Numbered from the stretch's first letter, positions 25,840-34,192 are shown. The stretch: DNA of 64,000 nucleotides from Clostridia bacterium (GCA_017461625.1 JAFTXJ010000002.1:101628-165627); one strand, 5' to 3'. Numbers and translations: made by a program. Notes: generated by a model from the letters alone, not told the origin.

Positions 25840-27255
25840 TTACATCTCAACCTTAACAGTCATAATACTTTTTGCAGGAACTGTGATTTTTTTATCGAAT
25901 CTGCCGTCATAAATCTTTTCACAGTTGTGATTTTCATCGGTGAGATAAATTTCAGTGTCGCCTAAAAGTCCGCAGATTTTAAGCTCTTCTGATTTTTCTT
26001 CGGGGTTAACAATAACTACAACTGCAGTTTCATCATTTATAAATGCTGTTGTTTTAAGAGCAGAATCTTCTTCAAAATTATCAAAAATTCTTACTCTTTT
26101 CATACCCGGTTCAATGAAAGATGTGAAATGCTTAAAGGCATAATAGCGGTTATATTTTATAAGTTCGCCGTCAGTGTTTCTGTCCATAAGTCCGTCGCCG
26201 TTAACGGCTGTCCAGCTTTGCCACGAAACAGCGTTCATATGATTAAGGTCATCAACAATTACCTTTGCCATATAAAGCCCACTGTCAATGGTATTACTGT
26301 TGATAGTGAGGGGCAATTCGCACCATTCACTCATTTCATATTTTTTATCGGGATAATTTTCTTTTAACGCGTCACCGATCTGATGCTTTTCTTGCGTTGC
26401 GTTATCCATCCAATATGAATGACCGCTGAAGGTGTCGCAATATTCGTTTAAGATTTCGCTTGCAAAAAACTTTTCAACAATACCGTAATATCCCCAACTC
26501 ATCTGACCGCTTTCAGGTCCGTTGAGCTTGTATGGAGAATTTCTTTTTTGCATTTCAACAGCAAACATTTCTAAAAGCTCAATTGCTTCTTCATCTGTGT
26601 AATGGCAACCCTCCTGACCAACCCAATCGGGGCTGCCCCAGGACCATTGAGGCTCATTGATAGGGGATATGGCGTAAATGGGATAACCTTGTGAAACAAA
26701 CCAATCAGCAATAGTCAAAACATAATCAATAAATGCCTGATAGTTTTCTTTTGGCAGGTTGGATGAATATTCTTCTAATCCCCCTGAAGCGTGACCGCTT
26801 TTAGTCATTGAAAAATGAGGACTGTTGCAAAAGAGAATGATTTTTTCTGCACCGTATTCCACGGCGTAATCCATCACTCTGCGGGCATTTGCATCACGGG
26901 TGAAGTCATAAACATATTCACCCTTTTCTTCACTCCATACATAAAAGCTTTCGGTTCTGCGTGAAGTATCCCAGATTCGGCAGTCGGGGTTGTCAGCCTC
27001 ACCGCCACCGATGTTATATCTGAAAATTTTGAGTCCGAGCCCATCTTCTTTGCTGTAAAGCTCCTTTGCAATCTGACGGGCCATAGCATCGTCTTCTATT
27101 GTCTGTGCCCACCAGCAAGAGCTTGTGCCGAATTCTTCAAATGTCTGATAAGTTTTGGTTTTGTCAATCAAAATCTGATGCCTCCCCAAAAGCCCGTTGC
27201 AGGGCATAAACACAAACTGAATAATCGCTAATAAAAACGAAATTACTTTCAGCAT
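25840..27255 (-). CDS. GH30 family glycoside hydrolase
   Basis: 471 residues. An N-terminal hydrophobic stretch (about 3-23, without a clear cleavage site) leads into a GH30 barrel with acid/base E201 in SPINEPQW and nucleophile E310 in MSEWCE. A small beta-sandwich occupies the last 90 residues, as usual in GH30. FEEFGTSSCWWA near residue 40 replaces the common EGFGGS motif and is typical of the endo-beta-1,6-galactanase-like branch. Likely substrates are beta-1,6-galactan or glucan or beta-xylan side chains; not decidable here. Middle gene of a three-gene glycan operon. Confidence 0.88.
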   Translation of the reverse strand: MLKVISFLLAIIQFVFMPCNGLLGRHQILIDKTKTYQTFEEFGTSSCWWAQTIEDDAMARQIAKELYSKEDGLGLKIFRYNIGGGEADNPDCRIWDTSRRTESFYVWSEEKGEYVYDFTRDANARRVMDYAVEYGAEKIILFCNSPHFSMTKSGHASGGLEEYSSNLPKENYQAFIDYVLTIADWFVSQGYPIYAISPINEPQWSWGSPDWVGQEGCHYTDEEAIELLEMFAVEMQKRNSPYKLNGPESGQMSWGYYGIVEKFFASEILNEYCDTFSGHSYWMDNATQEKHQIGDALKENYPDKKYEMSEWCELPLTINSNTIDSGLYMAKVIVDDLNHMNAVSWQSWTAVNGDGLMDRNTDGELIKYNRYYAFKHFTSFIEPGMKRVRIFDNFEEDSALKTTAFINDETAVVVIVNPEEKSEELKICGLLGDTEIYLTDENHNCEKIYDGRFDKKITVPAKSIMTVKVEM

Positions 27256-27264
27256 AATATCACC

Positions 27265-29697
27265 TTAAAGTTCAATTTTAACTGTTTTAACTTCCCAAGG
27301 ACGGAAAGAAAGCTTGTTATCGTTTACAGGTGCAGTGTTGTTGCCGAGCAAATCTGTTTCGTGAGTGAGGGTGCCTGTGGTAGGTTTAAATTCAGCAACG
27401 GCCTTTTCATCTGAGAAGTTGCAGAAACGGGCAAGGATTGCGCCGTCTTCGGGGTAGATGGTGGTGAGAATAACCTCGCCGCCCTGTGAATCAAAGTCTG
27501 CGATTTTATATGCAGTCATATCGCCGTTGCCTTTTTCGGCAATAGTGGCTGTCGGAGTGTATTCATAATTCATAGCTTTTCTGTGAAGCTCTGCATCAGA
27601 AATATCGGCAGTGAACGGAACAACGGAAAATTCATCGTCATAAATTCCGTCAAGAATTCTTGTTCCGCAAAGGTATGGGTTAGAATAAATCAAAGGTATT
27701 GCAACCTCGTTGCCTTTGATTGCACTGCCCATACAACCACGGTTGAAAACAGAGATGCCTTTTTCACTGTCACGCAAAGCAACCCAATAAATTCCCTGCA
27801 TATATGTATAATTGTTGAAAGCTTCCTCTGCTGAAACAACTTCATCAAGAATGATTTTGTCGCCGGGGTACCAGTATTCTTCAGTTTTTCTAAGCTGGCT
27901 GTCCCATTCTGAAATTGAATAAGGTAAATCTCTTACGAGCTTGCGATTATTTTCAAGGCAAGCATTCATCACGAAGCAGAGCTTGTCTTCATGGTGATGT
28001 CCGTTTACGGTGAGGGGAGCAGGCTTGCCTTCTGTAATATCAGTTCTGCCAACGTGCTCACCGTGCATTTCAAACTTTGTTTTGCAATCAATTCTGTCAC
28101 AGCCGTCTGCAAATTTCATCTCAATGCTGAAAGGAATTCCGCCGATGTCACCCCTTTGAACAGCAATTGCACTGTGAGCATTAACAGTAACTTCCCATTC
28201 ACCCTTTGAGTAACATTCTTTTTCTTCAACCCACGCGCGAAGAAGATTGCCTTCGCCGTTGTCAACAATTCTGCCGTTTTCAGCGTCAATATAAACAATG
28301 CCTTTTTCGTTGAGTTTTAATGTATATTTTGGAGTTTTGAGCAAGCCTGTTTCTTTATTCCAACAAAAATCAGATTTGCTTTCGGGCTTAACTTCTTTAA
28401 GAATAAAGCTCTTTGCTGAAAAAGCAGGAACATCAGCAAAAGCTCTTAATATAAGTGAGCCATCGTTGTTAACAATTTCACATTTAATGGCAGTGTCACC
28501 GTCAAAAGCACACACTTCTTTAGTAACAGTAACTTCAACCCATTCGCTAATAGCAAATGAGTGAGGATTGATAACCACAAGTGAGTCACCGTCTTTGTGA
28601 GCAAAGCGAGAAGAAATAACCTTAAGGGATTCTTTCTTTACAAAATCAGAATTGCTCAATGATTCGGGAATAAATCTTCTTGACAGGTCTAAAAGTCCGC
28701 AGATTGTAACATCGTGATGTTCTGCTGCGAGAATGTATTTCCAGGCATCTTCATTTTCTTTTTGTAAAGATTTGCCACCGAGCAAAACTGAGAGAGTGTT
28801 GAGCTTCTCAGCCTGAACGGCTTCAACCTCACCCTGACGGCAGCCGTTGAAAATTTCATTGCCGCAATAACCCCAGGGCATCTGCACGTGGAAATCGTTA
28901 TCGGTTGTTTTGAGTTCGTCTTTTGCTTCGCCGTAAAGAGTGGGTATATCTTCAAGCAAAACATATTCATAATTATCTTTTGTTTCAATATATTCTGTAA
29001 GCCTTTCAATGGGCTGGGTAAGGTCATCATATCTTGAAGCGAGAAGAGGGGAGTATTTTCTGAATTTTTTTTCAAAATCTTCAAGGTCATATCCTGCGTG
29101 ATCTTCTGACCAACGTGAAATAATCCAGTTGTCAAGGGTGGTGCAGTTAAATCCGCGGCCTTGCTCGTCATAAGTGGGAACAGCAGGGATTTCTGTTAAA
29201 TCCTTGCCAATCCAACGGCCCCAGGCAGAATCAAATGTGCGTGGATAGCCGTAACCCATAACGTGTGAACGCAAAAGTGCACCCTTGTAACCGCATTGAG
29301 CAATCAACTGCGGTGTCTGGTTGTGAAGTGCAAACTCTGAAATTGCATAAACTGATGGAGTAACACCGTAATAATCGAGGTTTGTTTTAACGGCATAGCT
29401 GAGCTGCCTTGCATTTGATTCTTCTGAAATTGTTAAAGCAAGGGGCTGACCGTATGTGGTTGCTCCGAGACCAACTCTGTCAGGATATTTTTTGAGCAGG
29501 TCACCTATCATTTCAACAACTTCGGGATCACACCTTGAAAATTCATCAAAAGCAAATGATTCATAATCAAGACCGATGCGAAGCTTAGGATACTTTTCTA
29601 ACCATTCGTTAATTTTCTTAAGCCTTGGTTTAACTTCCTTTTCCCAAAGGACATATCCTCCGTGCTCATATGTTAAAATGTACATTTTTTCTTTCAT
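27265..29697 (-). CDS. GH38-like protein with altered active site
   Basis: 810 residues, same length and domain order as the GH38 at 18950. Aligning by eye, the zinc motif HLDPVW becomes HGGYVLW (H12 kept, Asp replaced by Gly14), and the nucleophile segment DPFGHT becomes SEFALH, with Ser120 in place of Asp, gap-free up to the shared CGY. The HD of QFHDV is kept (EHHDV). A sandwich C-terminal region is present. ATG 29697 with AAGGGTGA was preferred over a GTG at 29706. First gene of the GH38-like/GH30/GH5 operon. It may be a catalytically dead binding protein or an enzyme with another mechanism. Confidence 0.75.
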   Translation of the reverse strand: MKEKMYILTYEHGGYVLWEKEVKPRLKKINEWLEKYPKLRIGLDYESFAFDEFSRCDPEVVEMIGDLLKKYPDRVGLGATTYGQPLALTISEESNARQLSYAVKTNLDYYGVTPSVYAISEFALHNQTPQLIAQCGYKGALLRSHVMGYGYPRTFDSAWGRWIGKDLTEIPAVPTYDEQGRGFNCTTLDNWIISRWSEDHAGYDLEDFEKKFRKYSPLLASRYDDLTQPIERLTEYIETKDNYEYVLLEDIPTLYGEAKDELKTTDNDFHVQMPWGYCGNEIFNGCRQGEVEAVQAEKLNTLSVLLGGKSLQKENEDAWKYILAAEHHDVTICGLLDLSRRFIPESLSNSDFVKKESLKVISSRFAHKDGDSLVVINPHSFAISEWVEVTVTKEVCAFDGDTAIKCEIVNNDGSLILRAFADVPAFSAKSFILKEVKPESKSDFCWNKETGLLKTPKYTLKLNEKGIVYIDAENGRIVDNGEGNLLRAWVEEKECYSKGEWEVTVNAHSAIAVQRGDIGGIPFSIEMKFADGCDRIDCKTKFEMHGEHVGRTDITEGKPAPLTVNGHHHEDKLCFVMNACLENNRKLVRDLPYSISEWDSQLRKTEEYWYPGDKIILDEVVSAEEAFNNYTYMQGIYWVALRDSEKGISVFNRGCMGSAIKGNEVAIPLIYSNPYLCGTRILDGIYDDEFSVVPFTADISDAELHRKAMNYEYTPTATIAEKGNGDMTAYKIADFDSQGGEVILTTIYPEDGAILARFCNFSDEKAVAEFKPTTGTLTHETDLLGNNTAPVNDNKLSFRPWEVKTVKIEL

Positions 29698-29731
29698 TTC
29701 AGTCACCCTTTCGGCGAATTTTAGTTATTTA

Positions 29732-29761
29732 AGTATATCATTATAATAAATATATTGTCAA
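29732..29761 (-). promoter_or_regulatory. Promoter of the GH38-like/GH30/GH5 operon
   Basis: On the minus strand TTGACA, 18-base spacer, TATACT, about 35 bases before the start. Confidence 0.55.
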
Positions 29762-29773
29762 TTAAAGTAAATG

Positions 29774-29802
29774 TTGAAATTATGGGCAATTTGTTGTATA
29801 AT
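29774..29802 (+). promoter_or_regulatory. Promoter of the acyltransferase-domain gene
   Basis: TTGAAA, 17-base spacer, TATAAT, 29 bases before ATG 29832. It is divergent from the glycosidase operon promoter. Confidence 0.65.
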
Positions 29803-29831
29803 GTGCTCATTAAGTTTCAGAGGTGAAATCA

Positions 29832-30785
29832 ATGAAAAATTATAAACATACATTAAAGGTTATGGATAAGCTTGAATTTCCTGCCGACGCTAAAGAGGCA
29901 ATTATCAAAGTTGAGGAGAAAATTCTTGCCAACGAAAAAGCAAATAAGATTTATGAGTCAATGTACAGAGCATATTGGCTCAAGAAAAAGAACTTTGGCG
30001 AGTTTGAAGATAAGGTTAAAGCCCTTGCTGAATTGATTGAAGAAAATCGATACACAGTTAATCTTGTTCTTCTTCTTAACTGCACAAAGCCCTTGCTTGC
30101 CGAGTATAAAAAAGAAGGCATCAGCGAGGATATTTATTGGAATTCTATTGTTGACCTTAAGGTTAAAATGCTTGAATGCAAAGAGAATTATGATGTATAC
30201 GGTACTTTTGTTGAAGGCTGGTTCCACGGCTTCTTCAAGCTTGAGCGTTTCGGCATCGGCAGATTCCAGTATGACCTCAGTGATTTTGGTGAAGAGAGCT
30301 ATTATGAACACGGCATCAAGCTTCTTGACAGTGAGTTTTGTCTCGGAATGCACATTCCCTCACATCTCGGACCGCTTACTTATGATGTAAGACTTGATTC
30401 TTATAAAAAAGCTTATGCTTTCTTTAAAGAGAAATATTTCAAAGATATGCCTATGGTTGTTTGCTGCAACTCATGGCTTCTTTACCCCGATAATCTCAAC
30501 CTTCTTCCCGAAAACTCAAATGTAAGCGATTTCTTGCTTGACTATGAACCTCTCGATATTACCAGAACTTATGATTTTGGTGATGCTTGGAGAATTTTTG
30601 GTGTTCAGAATAACGGAAAACCTGTTTCAGAGCTTCCTCGCAAAACAAGTATGCAGCGTGCATATGCCGAGTGGTTTGAGCAGGGCAAAAAAGCAGGTCA
30701 CGCTTATTGTATTCTTATTTTTGACGGTGAAAAAGTGCTCACCAGAAATACAAGAGAAGAATATAAAGAAAAATACGGCTATTAA
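29832..30785 (+). CDS. Acyltransferase-domain protein (DUF5596-like)
   Basis: 317-residue soluble protein. The N-terminal half is helical and charged (MDKLEFPADAKEAI...). The C-terminal half has a GNAT-like segment LGMHIPSHLGPLT and later RTYDFGDAWRIFG. This is the layout of Clostridia proteins annotated as acyltransferases with a DUF5596 N-terminal domain; I assign it on resemblance. No metal or nucleophile motif is clear. It is a single gene with its own promoter, ribosome site AGAGGTGA and terminator. Confidence 0.65.
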   Translation: MKNYKHTLKVMDKLEFPADAKEAIIKVEEKILANEKANKIYESMYRAYWLKKKNFGEFEDKVKALAELIEENRYTVNLVLLLNCTKPLLAEYKKEGISEDIYWNSIVDLKVKMLECKENYDVYGTFVEGWFHGFFKLERFGIGRFQYDLSDFGEESYYEHGIKLLDSEFCLGMHIPSHLGPLTYDVRLDSYKKAYAFFKEKYFKDMPMVVCCNSWLLYPDNLNLLPENSNVSDFLLDYEPLDITRTYDFGDAWRIFGVQNNGKPVSELPRKTSMQRAYAEWFEQGKKAGHAYCILIFDGEKVLTRNTREEYKEKYGY

Positions 30786-30798
30786 TAAAATAAAAAAT

Positions 30799-30836
30799 CG
30801 CTCGATATGCTTCGGCATCATCGGGCGTTATTTTTG
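30799..30836 (+). terminator. Intrinsic terminator
   Basis: CGCTCGAT-ATGC, TTCG loop, GCAT-C-ATCGGGCG, then TTATTTTTG. Confidence 0.8.
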
Positions 30837-30914
30837 AAGTATCACAAAATGTCGATAAAATTGAAATGACCCTTGACTGAGATGTTTCTTTACACATCTT
30901 ACTTCAGTCAAGGG

Positions 30915-30947
30915 TCATTTCTGTTCGTTCTTGTTATCTAACATCAT
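30915..30947 (-). CDS. Possible 10-residue leader peptide (MMLDNKNEQK)
   Basis: ATG 30947 is preceded by AGAGGTACACAAA. The stop codon TGA is the first part of the strong hairpin, so a ribosome finishing this ORF would sit on the stem. This coupling is the main reason to regard it as a regulatory peptide. Confidence 0.35.
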   Translation of the reverse strand: MMLDNKNEQK

Positions 30948-31114
30948 TTTGTGTACCTCTCTTTCTTAATTTGGAAGGGTAACTTTAATAACTCTGAACC
31001 TTTTTGATTTCAAATGTTTTTTACAGCCTTAAATATTTGCCATTTACATCTGAAGTCTATTCATAATTATTAAAGCTTTTTTCGGCTCTTGTTAACTTAA
31101 AATTCTTTTTGACT

Positions 31115-31189
31115 TTACTTAAACTCTTTCTCTCTGCTCTCGCTTTGAGCAACGGTTAAACAACTGTGGGTTTCAAGTGTAATAATCAT
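31115..31189 (-). CDS. Possible 24-codon leader ORF
   Basis: Encodes a 24-residue peptide beginning MIITLETHSC and ending REKEFK. It lies inside the orphan leader-like transcript. No ribosome site is evident, so translation is uncertain; its length and position are what suggest a leader peptide. Confidence 0.25.
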   Translation of the reverse strand: MIITLETHSCLTVAQSESREKEFK

Positions 31190-31258
31190 TTTTGATTTTA
31201 AGTTGAGCCTTTGGTTTTTACCTTTTCATTGGTATCACCGGTTCCTTTCTGTGTCTAT

Positions 31259-31287
31259 AATATAACACACTTCAACCCCATTTTCAA
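31259..31287 (-). promoter_or_regulatory. Promoter of the orphan leader
   Basis: Minus strand: TTGAAA, 17-base spacer, TATATT. Confidence 0.5.
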
Positions 31288-31362
31288 TACGCAAAAATTC
31301 ATAAACTTAAAGCCCCTGAATTATGCAAAACACAGAAATATATCAAGGTAGCTAAATTTTTA

Positions 31363-31391
31363 TTGACTATTGATTTTTCTTGTGGTATAGT
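31363..31391 (+). promoter_or_regulatory. Strong promoter aimed at an immediate terminator
   Basis: TTGACT, 17-base spacer, TATAGT. The terminator at 31406-31436 begins about 8 bases after the expected start of transcription, so the product would be an RNA of about 40 nt. Confidence 0.5.
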
Positions 31392-31403
31392 TGAAGTGTT
31401 GGG

Positions 31404-31436
31404 GCAGTCTTACAGGTTGGTAAGGCTGCCGTTTTT
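31404..31436 (+). terminator. Intrinsic terminator 3' of the XRE gene, plus-strand orientation
   Basis: GGCAGTCTTAC / GTAAGGCTGCC followed by GTTTTT. The T-run faces the plus strand, toward the 3' end of the opposite-strand regulator gene; it would shield that gene from antisense reading. Confidence 0.75.
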
Positions 31437-31439
31437 ACG

Positions 31440-32351
31440 TTAAAAAAGTTTTTTACATCTCTCGGCATTTCTGCGTGGCTCTTCGGCTTCTACTTCATAT
31501 CCTTTTTCTTCGTACCATGTTACAATTTCACACCAAACGTCATATGCCTTCTGATATTCACCAAGCTCCTCATAACAGCTTGCCTTGGAATGAAGGGGAG
31601 CAGAAAATGTTATGCCGTTTTCAATAGATTTGTCCCAACATTCAAATGCGCGCTCAAAGTTGCCCAGCCTTCTGTGAATATCACCCTCGTAGATATACAG
31701 AATAGGGTCATTGCCGAATTTTTGCTTTGCTGTTTTAATCCATCTGAGTGCGTCTTCATTTTTATCTGCCAAGAAATAAGCAACTGTCAGATTGATATAG
31801 CAATGCAAGTTTTCTGGATTTTTTGCAAGTGCTTCTTTTTGAGTCTTAATGTTTTCTTCATCACCACCTATTTCTGAAAGAAAGTGCATACGCTGACGCT
31901 CAATCCAATGGTAAGTGTCGGGGTCGGTGGATTCACCCATATTAAGCCCCTTTTGAAATAGTTCCAAAGCCTTGTCACGACAGTAGAAAGTGTGAAAGTG
32001 GTAAAGTATTCCATAAAGGCAGATGTCTTTCATAGTATAATTTCCGCTTCTGATAAGCTTTTTAAATTCACGATCAGCTTCAATAAAATCATTTTGGTTG
32101 TGGCTCTGCTCATAAACCGACATAAGCCTTTGAGCATAATTTTCATAAGCAATTGATTTTTCTTTGAACAAATCGTCAACGGTTACGCAATAAAGTTTTG
32201 CTATTTCAGGTAAGAGCATCACATCGGGCATGGTTGTTCCGCATTCCCAGCGTGAAACAGCCTTTGCTGAAACATTAAGTGCATTCGCAACCTGTTCCTG
32301 TGTGTATCCTTTTGAAATGCGGAGTCTTTTTAAATTGCTTCCAAAGTTCAT
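31440..32351 (-). CDS. XRE-family regulator with TPR-like C-terminal region
   Basis: 303 residues. The N-terminal helix-turn-helix (about 6-60) reads GYTQEQVANALNVSAKAVSRWECG. A DDLF linker is followed by tetratricopeptide-like helical repeats (about 75-300), with A/Y/L-rich pairs such as NLHCYINLTVAYFLADKNEDALRW and LGNFERAFECWDKSI. Such proteins resemble peptide-sensing regulators of the RRNPPA kind, though this type is also common as orphan Clostridia regulators. Divergent from the peptidase/nucleotidyltransferase pair, with a perfect palindrome between the two promoters. Confidence 0.85.
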   Translation of the reverse strand: MNFGSNLKRLRISKGYTQEQVANALNVSAKAVSRWECGTTMPDVMLLPEIAKLYCVTVDDLFKEKSIAYENYAQRLMSVYEQSHNQNDFIEADREFKKLIRSGNYTMKDICLYGILYHFHTFYCRDKALELFQKGLNMGESTDPDTYHWIERQRMHFLSEIGGDEENIKTQKEALAKNPENLHCYINLTVAYFLADKNEDALRWIKTAKQKFGNDPILYIYEGDIHRRLGNFERAFECWDKSIENGITFSAPLHSKASCYEELGEYQKAYDVWCEIVTWYEEKGYEVEAEEPRRNAERCKKLF

Positions 32352-32387
32352 TTTATCACCTCAATTTAATTATCAGCTGATGTAAAT

Positions 32388-32416
32388 ATTATATCTTCGT
32401 TATGTTATGATGTCTA
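32388..32416 (-). promoter_or_regulatory. Promoter of the XRE regulator
   Basis: Minus strand: TAGACA, 17-base spacer, TATAAT. Confidence 0.5.
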
Positions 32417-32424
32417 CCTCTCGG

Positions 32425-32444
32425 TTTGAGAGTGAACTCTCAAA
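32425..32444. promoter_or_regulatory. Palindromic operator candidate
   Basis: TTTGAGAG TGAA CTCTCAAA, a perfect 8-bp inverted repeat between the divergent promoters of the XRE regulator and the peptidase pair. It is a likely binding site of the XRE protein. Confidence 0.5.
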
Positions 32445-32470
32445 AAAACGGGAGTGGATTATTTTAACAG

Positions 32471-32499
32471 TTGATAAAAAAACTTTACCGTGCTATACT
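32471..32499 (+). promoter_or_regulatory. Promoter of the peptidase/nucleotidyltransferase pair
   Basis: TTGATA, 17-base spacer, TATACT, 32 bases before ATG 32531. Confidence 0.6.
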
Positions 32500-32530
32500 C
32501 AAACTAACAAATTATTTAAAGGTGATTTTT

Positions 32531-32980
32531 ATGGAAAAGATGATATTTTCATCTTATGAAATTACCAATTCAATAAAAGAAACCATAGCTGACGGCGGAC
32601 ACTTCCCCCTTGAAGTTACAGGCACAAGCATGCAACCTTTTTTGATTCAGGGCAGAGATGTTGTGTGGCTTTGTAAATGTGATGTGTCAGAGATTAAAAA
32701 GGGTGCAATTCTGCTTTTTGAACGCAAAGACAGAAGCCTTGTGCTTCACAGAGTCAGGGAAGTTTTGCCAAACGGTGAATTGCTGATGAACGGTGATGCA
32801 CAAACTTGGTGCGAAAAAATATCATGTGATCAGGTGATTGCCGTTGTTAACGAGATTGAAAGAAACGGCAAAAAGATTAAGTGCGGTACACCTGCAGATG
32901 ATTTTAAAATTTTGTTGTGGCGGGGTACTAAGCCCGTTCGCTATTATATTTTAAGAATATGGAAAATGTTCAGGAGATAA
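32531..32980 (+). CDS. S24/S26-fold peptidase, signal-peptidase-like
   Basis: 149 residues over one LexA/signal-peptidase fold. Catalytic Ser33 is in GTSMQPFL. A His-Arg pair at 73-74 (VLHRV) stands where bacterial signal peptidase I has its Lys, as in the S26B (SipW/Sec11-type) branch. NGDA (about 87-90) completes the usual box. Unlike secretory signal peptidases it has no obvious N-terminal membrane helix. It precedes a nucleotidyltransferase by 1 base; the same pair occurs in RiPP and capsule-like clusters. Target unknown. Confidence 0.8.
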   Translation: MEKMIFSSYEITNSIKETIADGGHFPLEVTGTSMQPFLIQGRDVVWLCKCDVSEIKKGAILLFERKDRSLVLHRVREVLPNGELLMNGDAQTWCEKISCDQVIAVVNEIERNGKKIKCGTPADDFKILLWRGTKPVRYYILRIWKMFRR

Positions 32981-32981
32981 A

Positions 32982-34136
32982 ATGAAGCAGTGTGAAGAAA
33001 TTTTAATGAGGCTTGTGGGCAGTGAGGTGTTCGGAACACCTTTGTCAATGCCTGCCGGCACTGTTATAACAGATGAGCTTTTGTCCCGGATTTTTGATCT
33101 GGCAAGGGCTCATGATGTTGCACCTATTGTTTCTTCTTCGCTGATAAATAATAATCTTGTTTTCGGCAGTGCTTTTGAAAGTGCATTCAGAGAGCAGGTT
33201 TATAACGCCGTTTTAAAAAGTGAAAAGCAAAGCTTTGTTTTTGAAAAAATCTGCTCTGCCTTTGAAAAAGAAAAAATACCGTACATCCCCCTTAAAGGGA
33301 CTGTGATAAAAGAGCTTTATCCTGAACCTTGGATGAGAACAAGCTGTGATATAGATATTCTGATTCATAAAGAAGACTTGGTGAGGGCTTCAAAGCTGTT
33401 GTGTGATGAGCTTGATTTTGTTAATCAGAAAGACAGCAGTTATGACGTTGCCTTTGTCAGCAAAGAAAATGTATATCTTGAGCTTCATTATACCCTTGTG
33501 GGTAGAAGAAAAGCAGAGCAGTATGGCAAAATTCTTGACCGTGTGTGGGAATATGCCGAGCCTGAAAACGCAGGATACAGACATAAACTGAAAGACGAAA
33601 TGTTTTATTTTTATCACGTTGCTCATATGGTGAAGCATTTTATAAACGGCGGATGCGGAATCAGAACATTTGTTGACTTGTGGCTTATTGAACTCAGCAA
33701 AAATTATCATACACCTGAGTTGATGTCCCTTTTAAAGGATGGGGGTCTTCTTGAGTTTGCTGAACAGTCGAGGAATCTTTGCAAGGTCTGGTTTTTGCAA
33801 ACAGAGCACAACAACACAACTCGCCTGATGGAAAGCTATGTTTTAAACGGCGGAACCTTTGGCTCAGAGCAGACAAAAACGGCAGTGAACAAAACAAAAG
33901 GGGAGCTGGGCTTTGCCTTTTCAAGGCTGTTTGCACCATATAACTATTTGAAAGAGGCATATCCTGTTTTAAAAAAATACAGGTTTTTATTGCCTGTTTT
34001 TCAGATTGTCAGGATTTTTTCACTTCTTTTTGGCAAGAGAAAAAAGATTCGCCAAAAGTATATCGGCGACATCAGAAATATGCCTGACAACAAAGCCGCT
34101 GAAATTAAAACGATGTTTGAAAATTTAAAACTGTAA
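32982..34136 (+). CDS. Nucleotidyltransferase family protein (NTP_transf_5 type)
   Basis: 384 residues. The core resembles the NTP_transf_5 uncharacterised nucleotidyltransferases: LKGTVIKELYPEPWMRTSCDIDILI, about residues 105-130. There the Asp pair DID supplies metal ligands after the GTxx substrate loop, and a third acidic position follows in ELHYTLVG (about 168). Members sit in operons with PqqD-like, S24/S26-like and exporter genes of peptide clusters, and their acceptor is not known. The ribosome site AGGAGAT lies across the end of the preceding gene, so they are translated together. Basic C-terminus. Confidence 0.78.
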   Translation: MKQCEEILMRLVGSEVFGTPLSMPAGTVITDELLSRIFDLARAHDVAPIVSSSLINNNLVFGSAFESAFREQVYNAVLKSEKQSFVFEKICSAFEKEKIPYIPLKGTVIKELYPEPWMRTSCDIDILIHKEDLVRASKLLCDELDFVNQKDSSYDVAFVSKENVYLELHYTLVGRRKAEQYGKILDRVWEYAEPENAGYRHKLKDEMFYFYHVAHMVKHFINGGCGIRTFVDLWLIELSKNYHTPELMSLLKDGGLLEFAEQSRNLCKVWFLQTEHNNTTRLMESYVLNGGTFGSEQTKTAVNKTKGELGFAFSRLFAPYNYLKEAYPVLKKYRFLLPVFQIVRIFSLLFGKRKKIRQKYIGDIRNMPDNKAAEIKTMFENLKL

Positions 34137-34166
34137 AAACAGCAGGACAACGCTTCCTGCTGTTTT
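34137..34166. terminator. Intrinsic terminator
   Basis: AAACAGCAGGA / TCCTGCTGTTTTT, after the nucleotidyltransferase and before a convergent operon. Confidence 0.88.
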
Positions 34167-34192
34167 TGTGTTTTTGTTATAATTTGAAACTT

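Larger units (their letters stand above)
30843..31252 (-). ncRNA. Orphan leader-like transcript with short ORFs ending in a strong hairpin
   Basis: A promoter on the minus strand at 31259-31287 should start an RNA near 31252. It contains tiny ORFs including one of 24 codons (31115-31189) and one of 10 codons (30915-30947) with an AGAGGT site. The second ORF's stop lies at the foot of a long hairpin, about 30864-30920 (AAATGACCCTTGACTGA / TCAGTCAAGGGTCATTT), followed by CAATTTTAT. An outer pair CACAAAATG/CATTTTGTG encloses it. This is the form of a translational or transcriptional attenuator, but no minus-strand gene follows: the next gene is convergent. It is either a small RNA or the remnant of a leader whose gene was lost. 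No Rfam-type motif recognised. Confidence 0.45.
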
